Assembly: GCA_012961955.1 (NCBI GenBank)
Contig: DTYH01000162.1
Coordinates: 1-36,692, forward strand
Direction of reading: 5' to 3'
Source: Desulfobacterales bacterium
GTDB taxonomy: Bacteria; Desulfobacterota; Desulfobacteria; Desulfobacterales; DTYH01
DNA: 36,692 bases
Shown: in pieces, positions 18,784 to 26,239 of the stretch
How the letters are laid out: each line of letters starts with the position of its first letter
How positions within the stretch are numbered: the first letter of the stretch is position 1
Program-made: the position numbers and the translations under genes
The notes under the pieces: generated by a model
The model's input: only the letters and a program-made list of their open reading frames with translations
Told to the model about the DNA's origin: nothing
The model's database searches: none

Positions 18784-20679
18784 ATGAAAGAGTTGGCCCA
18801 AACTGGATGCGTTATTAACACAAAAAAGGACTCATTACAAAGGAAAAGAGTATCTACCAAGGACCTCCTGACCGTCTTGGCTCTTGTTGCTGCATCGTTT
18901 CTAATATATGCGAACACGCTTCAGGGAGATTTTGTATGGGACGATAGGGCCCTGTTTGTGGAGCATTTCAACGTCTGGCAATGGAAGAATCTCAAGCAGT
19001 TAGTCACCTCTCAGGATAACCTGTTTGTAGGCCGATATACCGGCTACTACCGGCCATTTCCCAACCTGACCTTCCTCCTGGACCGATATCTCTGGGATCA
19101 AAACCCCGCAGGGTATCACCTGACCAATATAATCTTCCATGTCCTTGCAACACTCTGTGTATACTGGATGGCTGTTATCCTTTTTAAGCAACGGGGGCTC
19201 GCATTTTTGGGCGCGTTATGTTTTGCATGGCATCCCGTGCATACGGAGGATGTTGCCTGGATCAATGGTCGAAACAACGTTATCTCAAGCCTTTTCTACA
19301 TCCTTTCTTTTATTCTCTACGTTAAGTACGTAAAAAATGAAAAATCTAAGGCCAGGTATTACTGGCTATCCCTTCTTTCCTTTTCGCTCTCTCTTTTTAG
19401 CAAAGAGTATGCCCTCACATTTCCTCTTATTGTGGCTTGCCGCGAATGGACTCTCCGGTGTACAAGCTTAAAGGAAAGGGTTTCGAGAATTGCCAATAGA
19501 ACATCCCCATACATTATTATTATCCTGTTATATCTCCTTGTAAGGTCGATGGTACTCCCGGCCCATGGTATAAAATTCATGCACTGGGATACTTTTTGGA
19601 TGAGGGTTCTTACGCTCCCTAAGACGTTTGTGATTTATCTAAGGCTACTCATTCTTCCTTCTAATCTCTCGGTCCATCACGAGACCACGCTTATTACATC
19701 GATACTTGACCCTATGCTCTGGATAGGATTGGCGGTTTCTGCGTGTTATGGTGCCATACTCTATTATGTGTATTCATACTCAAAAGCATCTTTTCTGATG
19801 CTTGCATGGATCATTCTTACACTGACACCGGTCCTTAACATTATTCCGCTCTCAGATGATGGCAGATTCGTAGCTGAGCGCTATCTCTATCTACCGTCAG
19901 CGGGTTTTTCCATCATCGTAGGTCAGTTGGTCGTACGCTTCTGGCATATATGGCGCAGCCGAAAGGAAAAGCTGGTATCCGTCCTTCCTTTTCTTTTCGG
20001 ATGTCTGTTACTCGAATGGTACGCATTCGGGACCCTCAACAGAAACCTATCCTGGCGAAGCGAACTTGCCTTATGGAAAGACGCAGTAGCCAAAAGGCCC
20101 ATCTCCTACAGGCCGTACTTCAATCTCGCTGTTGCTTACAGGAATGCAAAAAAATATGAGGCTGCTGTTGAGATGTTTGAAAGGGCCTATTGGATGGCCT
20201 CGAGGCCCGAAGACAGAGGGCTTATCCTTAGCAATATCGCTAATGTTTATTACGCCATGAAGGTATACGATATTGCTGAGGCACGCCTTAAGGAAGCCAT
20301 TTCCCTGTCACCAGGGAATGATGGGATTTACAATCTGCTAGGAAACGTGTATTTCATGGAACATAATTTTACAAAGGCGCTTGAACAGTACATGAAGTCC
20401 GTGGAGATTAATCCAACAAATAAGGATGCTCTGATAAATATTGGTATGACATATTTTAAGATGGGAAAGATAAACGAAACAATTGAACATCTTCAAAGGG
20501 TTAAATCTATGATTCCCGATGACGGGAGGCTCTATTACTATTTAGGTTCGGCCTATGATATGAATGGCATGTATAATGAGGCTGCAATATGTTATGCTAT
20601 CTATCTGAAGCTTTTACCATATGATCTAAACCATCAACGGATTGCTATCCGTCTGAGGAGAATGGAAGCAGCCCCTTGA
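18784..20679 (+). CDS. TMTC-like GT-C protein with TPR tail
   Basis: The 631-residue protein has a first helix (about residues 28-43), then a loop with NTLQGDFVWDDRALF (44-58), whose Asp pair is the expected catalytic site of the TMTC/PMT-like group, and YYRPFPNLTFLLDR (88-101). Next come FHVLATLCVYW and AWHPVHTEDVAWINGRNNVI (148-167), a TMTC hallmark. About ten helices run to about residue 430. TPR units cover about 445-620, for example YKKYEAAVEMFERAY-type and NFTKALEQYMKSVEINPTNK. Eukaryotic TMTC1-4 are O-mannosyltransferases of cadherins, with TPRs in the ER lumen; the bacterial equivalent would face the periplasm. It is the only plus-strand gene of the island. GAAGG lies 11-15 nt before the ATG. 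Confidence 0.85.
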   Translation: MKELAQTGCVINTKKDSLQRKRVSTKDLLTVLALVAASFLIYANTLQGDFVWDDRALFVEHFNVWQWKNLKQLVTSQDNLFVGRYTGYYRPFPNLTFLLDRYLWDQNPAGYHLTNIIFHVLATLCVYWMAVILFKQRGLAFLGALCFAWHPVHTEDVAWINGRNNVISSLFYILSFILYVKYVKNEKSKARYYWLSLLSFSLSLFSKEYALTFPLIVACREWTLRCTSLKERVSRIANRTSPYIIIILLYLLVRSMVLPAHGIKFMHWDTFWMRVLTLPKTFVIYLRLLILPSNLSVHHETTLITSILDPMLWIGLAVSACYGAILYYVYSYSKASFLMLAWIILTLTPVLNIIPLSDDGRFVAERYLYLPSAGFSIIVGQLVVRFWHIWRSRKEKLVSVLPFLFGCLLLEWYAFGTLNRNLSWRSELALWKDAVAKRPISYRPYFNLAVAYRNAKKYEAAVEMFERAYWMASRPEDRGLILSNIANVYYAMKVYDIAEARLKEAISLSPGNDGIYNLLGNVYFMEHNFTKALEQYMKSVEINPTNKDALINIGMTYFKMGKINETIEHLQRVKSMIPDDGRLYYYLGSAYDMNGMYNEAAICYAIYLKLLPYDLNHQRIAIRLRRMEAAP

Positions 20680-20697
20680 GTTCGAAGCTGCTTCCAT
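20662..20697. terminator. Hairpin between convergent genes
   Basis: ATGGAAGCAGC and GCTGCTTCCAT form a perfect 11-bp stem with a 14-nt loop containing the TGA stop of the TMTC-like gene. It lies between that gene and the oppositely oriented pilin, so it could end transcription from both sides. No T-run is present, so strength is uncertain. Confidence 0.45.
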
Positions 20698-20747
20698 CAA
20701 TGACTGGCAATTATTTCTAGCCATAGTCAAAAATAGTAAGGAGCATA

Positions 20748-21122
20748 CTAGCTACTGCTGCCGGTTGAACCATCATCAACAACACTGAAGGTATAATCAC
20801 CACTGGCATGTTTGGCAGTTATTGTAAATACATCAGCGCCAGAGGCTGCAACATGTGTTTCAACATTCGCAGTGCTCCTGAAACCACCTAGAGACAAAGC
20901 GGCATCGTCTATTGAAACACCTGGATGATCCGTTAGATAGGCCATTGCTGCTGTGTAGGCGTTCTTCACATCTGACTGGGCCGCCTTTTCATACGCCCGT
21001 TTCCGATAGCTGATAAAGTTCGGTATAGCAATGGCTGCCAGGATACCGATGATGGCAATAACGATCATCAGCTCAATCAGGGTAAAACCTTTTTCGTCCT
21101 TTTTTCTGAGTCTTTGTAACAT
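20748..21122 (-). CDS. pilA: Type IV major pilin, class IVa (PilA)
   Basis: From ATG 21122 the pre-pilin has 124 residues. A 12-residue basic leader ends in Gly, followed by FTLIELMIVIAIIGILAAIA with Glu at mature position 5. This is the standard substrate of the PilD peptidase/N-methylase. The mature protein (112 residues) is longer than the truncated Geobacter nanowire pilin but has no Cys, so it lacks the disulfide loop. Its C-terminus is Ser/Thr/Gly-rich (DDGSTGSSS). An AGGAGGGG ribosome binding site is about 8 nt before this ATG, so the upstream in-frame start at 21173 is rejected. It assembles into pili for twitching, adhesion or electron transfer. It lies next to a PilR-like regulator remnant and behind a sigma-54-type promoter. 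No other pil genes are in the window. Confidence 0.9.
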   Translation of the reverse strand: MLQRLRKKDEKGFTLIELMIVIAIIGILAAIAIPNFISYRKRAYEKAAQSDVKNAYTAAMAYLTDHPGVSIDDAALSLGGFRSTANVETHVAASGADVFTITAKHASGDYTFSVVDDGSTGSSS

Positions 21123-21238
21123 ATTAAGTCCCCTCCTCAGTAATTTTTGTTTATGTTTACAAATTGGCGCCAATCAAATCTTTATCATTGCTTACCCGTC
21201 AACCACCTCCCCTCTTACTTGATATTTGTCAAATAAAA

Positions 21239-21254
21239 AGCAAAAATCGTACCG
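21239..21254 (-). promoter_or_regulatory. Sigma-54 type promoter of pilA
   Basis: On the minus strand CGGTACGATTTTTGCT matches the -24/-12 consensus (TGGCACG-N4-TTGCW) with the invariant GG and GC exactly 10 nt apart. Transcription would start near 21228, giving a 5' leader of about 105 nt before the ATG. Sigma-54 control with PilR activation is known for pilA in several proteobacteria. Confidence 0.65.
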
Positions 21255-21344
21255 TAGCTAACGAAAAGTAGATAGAAACTCTGTAACCTGTTGATAATTT
21301 AGGGGGTATGATACAAAAGTCATGCTGCTACAGATGAATAAGTT

Positions 21345-21365
21345 TTAGTCACTTGACATGACTAA
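21345..21365. promoter_or_regulatory. Inverted repeat, candidate activator site 1
   Basis: TTAGTCA-N7-TGACTAA is a perfect 7-bp inverted repeat whose spacer contains TTGACA-like sequence. It lies about 120-135 bp upstream of the predicted pilA start, a usual distance for enhancer-binding proteins acting on sigma-54. TGTCA elements recall the PilR site core, but the match is not proof. Confidence 0.5.
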
Positions 21366-21367
21366 GA

Positions 21368-21382
21368 TGACAAAAATTGTCA
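21368..21382. promoter_or_regulatory. Inverted repeat, candidate activator site 2
   Basis: TGACAAAAATTGTCA has perfect 6-bp arms (TGACAA/TTGTCA) and a 3-nt centre. It is 3 bp from the inverted repeat at 21345-21365. The pair resembles a tandem upstream activating sequence for the pilin promoter. Confidence 0.5.
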
Positions 21383-21488
21383 TATCCCTTACAAATTTTG
21401 CAAAATCTCGAAGAAAGAAAGATAACAAGCTGTTAGGATTTGATAAATCCGCCCAGCCCCCAGGCTAGGCGATACAATAGACAGGCAA

Positions 21489-22890
21489 CTATCGATCTCT
21501 GGTCTCCGACCCTTTATCCCCAATCCCCAGCTTTTCCATTCGGTACCTTAGTGACCGAAGGCGTATACCGAGAAGCTCAGCAGACTTCTGTTTCGATCCA
21601 CCGGTTATCTCCAAGGCACTTGTAATATACCCCCCTTTTTCTATTTCAGCCAGCACCTCATCCAGGTTTATGCCAGCAGGGGTTACTTCAAGCCGTGGAC
21701 GGCTCTCTTTTACCACCCCTTTCCGATACAGAGAGAGCCAGGCTTTCAGGCAATATAATTTGGTAGTAGAGAGCGCCACACTTCGCTCAATCATATTTTC
21801 AAGCTCCCGAACATTGCCCGGAAAATCGTACCTACTGAGAAGATCGAGAGCATAAGACGAGAGTTTGTTTATCGATTTCCCGATCTCATTCGAGTACTTT
21901 TCCAAAAAATGTTGAGCGAAAGCGGGGATATCTTCTTTTCTCTCTCTCTCAAGGGCGGGACCCTGATATGGATAACATTCAATCGATAATATAAGTCTTC
22001 TCTAAAGTTACCTGCGATAACCTCATCTTCCAGGTTCTTGTTTGTGGCCGATATAATCCTGATATCCACACCAAGATCGTGTGTTTCTCCTACCGGCTTG
22101 AATGCCTTCTCCTGAACTACCCGAAGTATCTTTATTTGAATAGAAGGGGAAAGATCACCTATTTCATCCAAAAAAACAGTGCCACCATTTGCCAGCTCAA
22201 ACAGACCCCTCTTATCCTCAAGTACTCCAAGTAAACGCACCTTTTCTGTGACCAAAGAGCTCGATCTCCATCAGGGTTTCAGGTATTCCCCCACAGTGGA
22301 TAATCACAAAGGGTTTATCCTTTCTGTCACTGTTATTGTGGATGGCCCTAGCGATCAATTCTTTTCCAGTTCCGCTCTCCCCACTGATCAATATATTGGC
22401 CTTGGTGCTAGGCTACCTGCCTGATCATACCGTATATCTTCATCATCTCAGGGCTATTGCCTATAATAGTCCCAAAATGGCATGTCTCCTTTAACCTAGC
22501 GTCTATGACCTTCTTTTCGTGTTCGAGAGTCCCCCTCTCCAGTGCATTCTTGATCGTCTCTCTCAACTCATTAACGTTGAAGGGCTTTGGAATAAAATCG
22601 TAAGCTCCGTCACGTACTGCTTCCACAGCAGCCTCAGTCGTGGCAAAAGCCGATATCATTACTGCTACAACCTCTGGCTGGAGCTTTTTTGCAGCCCGTA
22701 ACACTTGTAGCCCATCTATCTTACGCATCCGTATATCACAAAGCACAAGATCAAAAACGTTTTGCTCAAGCAGATGGATAGCCTCCTCTTCGTCTCGTGC
22801 ACAAACCACTCCATACCCTTCCCTGGTTAGCATAAGTTCTAAGAATTCCCTCATGCTCAAATCGTCGTCTACGATTAATATATTCGGCAT
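21489..22890 (-). pseudogene. pilR: NtrC-family response regulator, PilR-like, three frameshifts
   Basis: All domains are present but in successive frames. A receiver domain ([20 protein letters not shown], phospho-Asp in LCDIRMRKIDGL, Lys in IPKPFN) runs from 22890 to about 22410. An AAA+ domain follows, with GESGTGKE (Walker A), GGTVFLDEIGD (Walker B), and a loop that reads GAFTGV rather than GAFTGA after frame repair. A Fis-type helix-turn-helix with SAELLGIRLRSLRYRMEKLG closes the protein near 21500. Frame changes occur near 22410, 22230 and 21940, each a net single-base shift. Intact it would be about 460 residues. The C-terminal 'RSLRYR' signature is characteristic of PilR. The start overlaps the end of pyrC by 16 nt. 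No histidine kinase (PilS) gene is nearby. If the indels are real, the sigma-54 pilin promoter has lost this local activator. Confidence 0.75.
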
Positions 22891-24200
22891 GACTCATCTT
22901 TGAATACAATGTTACCCTCTACCATGGTTAAAACCGCTTTTCCTTTTAAATTCCAGCCCTGGAATGGCGTATTGCGGCTCTTCGAGCGAAAGGTATTTGG
23001 ATCTACAGTGAACCTCTTTTCAGGATCGATAATGGTGAGGTCTGCAGGGGCATCTGGTTTTAGGCCGACATGACCAAGGCTCAGTATCCGGGCGGGATTT
23101 ATTGACATCTTAGAAACAAGATCAGATATATCCAAGGCTCCACTTTCTACCAGCTTTAATCCTAAAGGGAGGGATGTCTCAAGACCAACAATACCGTTTG
23201 CTGCAGCATCGAATTCCAGGTCTTTTTCTATACTACTGTGAGGAGCATGATCTGTAGCTATCACATCAATGGTTCCATCCGCAAGTCCTTCTATTATTGC
23301 TTCACGATCCTTAGCTGCCCTTAACGGAGGATTTACTTTGGCCATGGTGCTGTAATCAAGAAGAGCCTCATCAGTCAATGAAAAATAATGAGGCGCTGTT
23401 TCAGCCGTAACCCGAACACCTCGAGCCTTAGCCATTCTGATCAGGTCTACCGATTCTGCTGTACTGACATGAGCTATATGGAGCGGAGCATCTGTCAATT
23501 CACAAATGGCAATATCCCTTGCAACCATCACCGTTTCCGCAGCATTGGGTATCCCCCGAAGCCCAAGGCGCGTGGCAACAAATCCTTCATTCATTACTCC
23601 CTTTGCAGAAAGATAAAGGTCTTCACAGTGGGATATTACCGGAATACCAAACCGCTTTGCATACTCCAAGGCGCGCCTCATTAACCGACTGTTCATTACC
23701 GGACGGCCATCGTCAGATACCGCTACCACACCTGCTTCCTTTAACTCACCGTATTCAGCCAAAGCCTCTCCAGAAAGTCCGCAGCTAACCGCCCCAATGG
23801 GGTAGACCCTGACCGAACCCGCCTCTTTCGCCTTTTTCAAGATAAAGTCAGTGACAGACCTGTTGTCGTTCACAGGATATGTATTGGGCATACAGCATAT
23901 GGCCGTGAACCCTCCGTGGGCAGCTGCCAGGCAACCAGACCTAATCGTTTCTTTATACTCGTGGCCAGGTTCGCGAAGGTGTGTATGCATGTCAATAAGT
24001 CCTGGCACCACCCATTTCCCCGAGGCGTCAATAACTTTGACTTCGCGTTCTTTGAGATCATTCCCCTGTCCGCTTTTTCCTCTTTTTTGTACTGGATCAC
24101 AGATATCAACAATCCTGCCATCCTCTATCAGTATATCCTTCAATCCATCGATACCAGTCTCTGGATCAATGATCCGCCCACCCTTAATCAGCAAAGGCAT
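22875..24200 (-). CDS. pyrC: Dihydroorotase, class I
   Basis: The product of about 441 residues cyclises N-carbamoyl-aspartate to dihydroorotate in pyrimidine synthesis. The metal-binding motif [15 protein letters not shown] (about residues 70-84), CCMPNT, the second-site [16 protein letters not shown] and the catalytic ATDHAPHS are all present, as expected for the long class I enzyme with a binuclear zinc site. The ATG at 24200 is chosen; a GTG 9 nt upstream is possible. The 3' end overlaps the PilR-like gene by 16 nt. pyrB lies 190 nt upstream on the same strand, with a dispersed repeat between them. No pyrR or attenuator is seen. Confidence 0.93.
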   Translation of the reverse strand: MPLLIKGGRIIDPETGIDGLKDILIEDGRIVDICDPVQKRGKSGQGNDLKEREVKVIDASGKWVVPGLIDMHTHLREPGHEYKETIRSGCLAAAHGGFTAICCMPNTYPVNDNRSVTDFILKKAKEAGSVRVYPIGAVSCGLSGEALAEYGELKEAGVVAVSDDGRPVMNSRLMRRALEYAKRFGIPVISHCEDLYLSAKGVMNEGFVATRLGLRGIPNAAETVMVARDIAICELTDAPLHIAHVSTAESVDLIRMAKARGVRVTAETAPHYFSLTDEALLDYSTMAKVNPPLRAAKDREAIIEGLADGTIDVIATDHAPHSSIEKDLEFDAAANGIVGLETSLPLGLKLVESGALDISDLVSKMSINPARILSLGHVGLKPDAPADLTIIDPEKRFTVDPNTFRSKSRNTPFQGWNLKGKAVLTMVEGNIVFKDESCRIY

Positions 24201-24268
24201 TCTAAACACCCCCGCGGGAAAATTATGAGTGAAAAGGAATCATGAACAGCATTGTGGTGTTCTCCTCA

Positions 24269-24364
24269 GTCATTCTGGACGTGTTTTATGTTTTTGTCAT
24301 TCTGAACGGAGCTAAGCCGACTCAAGAATCTCCTGAGATGCTTCGCTTGCGCTCGGCATGACGG
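24269..24364. repeat. Dispersed palindromic repeat between pyrB and pyrC
   Basis: GTCATTCTGAACGGAGC at 24297 and the reverse-complement-like GCTCGGCATGACGG at the other end bracket GAATCTCCTGAGATGCTTCG. This matches the common Gram-negative 'GTCATTCTGAACGGAGCGAAG...CAGAATGAC' repeat in degraded form. A partial copy, CAGTCATTCTGGACG, sits just before it near 24266. Confidence 0.7.
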
Positions 24365-24366
24365 CC

Positions 24367-24399
24367 CTCTTCACTTTCCACTCTTCACTTTTCACTCCT
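24367..24399. repeat. Short tandem repeat of TTCACT type
   Basis: CTTCACTTTCCACTCTTCAC and its continuation to 24399 repeat a TTCACT/TTCCACT unit about five times. It lies at the 3' end of pyrB and continues into the stop region. Confidence 0.5.
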
Positions 24400-25318
24400 T
24401 AACCCGGTTACAGACAAGATAGAGCAGGGCCATTCGCAAGGCGACACCGTTTGCAACCTGTTCCAATATAACCGAATGCGGCCCATCTGCCACCTCGGGA
24501 GATATCTCAACACCACGATTTAGAGGCCCAGGGTGCATAATGAGCACGTCATCTTTTGCTCGGGACAGACTGTCTCTATCCAACCCGTAGAGCCGGGCAT
24601 ACTCTCTCTCCGAGGGAAAAAGAAAAGTCTCCTGTCGCTCTTTCTGGATGCGGAGCACCATTATCACGTCAGCATTAGAAATGGCCTCATCAGGATCAAA
24701 TGTCACTTTGGCCCCCATCCTTTCTATCCCTTTAGGAATCATCGTGGGAGGACCAGTCAATATCACCTCAGAGCCCATCTTTGTAAAACCGACAATGTTT
24801 GATCTTGCCACGCGGCTGTGCGCAATATCTCCAATGATGCTAATTCGCAGCCCATCGAGTCGTCCTTTCTTTTCCTTCACAGTCATCAAGTCAAGCAGAG
24901 CCTGCGTTGGATGGGCGTGCATTCCATCCCCGGCATTGATTATGGAGGACTGAACCAATTTGGCAAGCATATGCGGCACCCCTGACGCATTGTGCCGAAT
25001 CACAATTACGTCAGGATTCATAGCCTCCAGATTCTTAGCCGTGTCAAAGAGTGTCTCTCCTTTTACCATACTGCTTGTGGAACCAGAAAGACTGACCGTG
25101 TCTGCACTCAGCCTTTTGGCTGCAACCTCAAACGAGGTCCTTGTCCGGGTGCTCGGTTCATAAAAAAAGAGTACGATGGTTTTTCCTCGCAGGGTTGGAA
25201 CCTTCTTAATAGAACGGGTAGATATCTCTTTAAGGGATTCCGCAGTATTAAGGATAAATTCTATCTCCTCAACACTTAGGGATTCCATATCTAGGATATC
25301 TTTCCTTGTAAAATTCAT
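24392..25318 (-). CDS. pyrB: Aspartate carbamoyltransferase catalytic chain
   Basis: The product of 308 residues joins carbamoyl phosphate and aspartate in the first committed step of pyrimidine synthesis. Visible motifs are [14 protein letters not shown] (about residues 51-64, carbamoyl-phosphate binding), [17 protein letters not shown] (catalytic Ser-Lys loop), [21 protein letters not shown] and [12 protein letters not shown] (aspartate-binding). Length is standard for the class without a fused dihydroorotase. The ATG at 25318 is preferred over the TTG at 25327. A pyrI regulatory subunit is not seen, so it is probably a class C or pyrC-associated enzyme. pyrC follows downstream. Confidence 0.95.
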   Translation of the reverse strand: MNFTRKDILDMESLSVEEIEFILNTAESLKEISTRSIKKVPTLRGKTIVLFFYEPSTRTRTSFEVAAKRLSADTVSLSGSTSSMVKGETLFDTAKNLEAMNPDVIVIRHNASGVPHMLAKLVQSSIINAGDGMHAHPTQALLDLMTVKEKKGRLDGLRISIIGDIAHSRVARSNIVGFTKMGSEVILTGPPTMIPKGIERMGAKVTFDPDEAISNADVIMVLRIQKERQETFLFPSEREYARLYGLDRDSLSRAKDDVLIMHPGPLNRGVEISPEVADGPHSVILEQVANGVALRMALLYLVCNRVKE

Positions 25319-25449
25319 AAATCGCAAAAAAAAACCTTAACCCCGAAAAGGAAAAAGTTTTTCAAACATAACGAATGCCATGATTATGGACTATATCTTT
25401 TATGATTAACACTTTACAGCCTGCCAAGTCAAGACCAAAAAAGACCCCT

Positions 25450-26097
25450 TCAGTGGAGTATCTTTCCCAACCTATTCCACCGTACATCAAACCTTTCCTT
25501 ATCCCATGACCAGTAGATAATAAAGGCCTTACCCCTTATTGCAGAGAAGTCCACAACCCCCCAGAATCTGCTGTCATAGCTATGATCTCGATTGTCACCC
25601 ATGACAAAGAAGGAATGGGGAGGAATTTTCATCGGCCCAAAATTATCACGCGGCCTGATCGACTTAGGCATAATGAAGGGATCTGAATACATCCCGTAAG
25701 GGTCATTAAATGGTCTGTTATTAATAAATATCTTCTTGTCTTTGATCATTAGGAGATCACCAGGCAATCCAATAATTCTCTTGATGAAATCCTTGTTTGG
25801 GTCTTCCGGAAATTTAAATACAATAATATCTCCTCTCTTCGGCTGTTTGATAGAGATTATTGGCTCGCTTACAAAAGGTATCCTGATCCCATAAATAAAC
25901 TTATTTACTAGGATATGATCTCCAATCAACAGTGTGGGCTCCATTGACCCTGAAGGAATCTTGAATGCCTGTACCACAAAAGTCCGGATAAAAAGAGCTA
26001 AGATAACGGCAATTAGAATTGCCTCTACATATTCTCTCAGAACACCCTTTTTAGTATCCTTTTCTGGATAGCTATCCGATTTCAAAACGTTTAACAT
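25450..26097 (-). CDS. lepB: Signal peptidase I
   Basis: The 215-residue protein has a short cytoplasmic N-terminus, one membrane helix (about residues 24-44), and a periplasmic catalytic domain. The Ser-Lys dyad is visible: Ser51 in PSGSMEPT and Lys106 in DFIKRIIGLPGD. VMGDNRDHSYDSR and the C-terminal WSWDKERFDVRWNRLGKI complete the usual boxes. It removes signal peptides from exported proteins and is essential. It has one helix, like the Gram-positive and deltaproteobacterial forms, not the two of E. coli LepB. It stands between the HcyBio gene and pyrB on the same strand with gaps of 142 and 122-130 nt, so an operon is uncertain. Confidence 0.95.
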   Translation of the reverse strand: MLNVLKSDSYPEKDTKKGVLREYVEAILIAVILALFIRTFVVQAFKIPSGSMEPTLLIGDHILVNKFIYGIRIPFVSEPIISIKQPKRGDIIVFKFPEDPNKDFIKRIIGLPGDLLMIKDKKIFINNRPFNDPYGMYSDPFIMPKSIRPRDNFGPMKIPPHSFFVMGDNRDHSYDSRFWGVVDFSAIRGKAFIIYWSWDKERFDVRWNRLGKILH

Positions 26098-26146
26098 TCT
26101 ATTTCAAAAGTCAGTCTATTCTCCCTAGTACCGGTTGTAAGAATTG

Positions 26147-26198
26147 AAAGCTCAAAGTTGAAAGCGCACCGGTTGATCGACTTTCAGGTTTGAGCTTT
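26147..26198. terminator. Imperfect hairpin between HcyBio gene and lepB
   Basis: AAAGCTCAAA at 26147 and TTTGAGCTTT at 26189 form a 10-bp stem, extended inward by TTGAAAG/CTTTCA pairing. It lies just after the HcyBio stop and could separate its transcript from lepB. It has no T-run. A short ACCGGTTG direct repeat flanks and enters it. Confidence 0.4.
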
Positions 26199-26239
26199 AA
26201 ACGTTCACCTTAAAAGCTTTGGATAACCACTTAACCCTC

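Noticed and set aside
21145-21160. TTGGCGCCAATTTGTA as a second sigma-54 site nearer pilA
   Set aside because: The spacing between GG and the GC position is one base short and the -12 GC is missing; the site at 21239-21254 fits much better.
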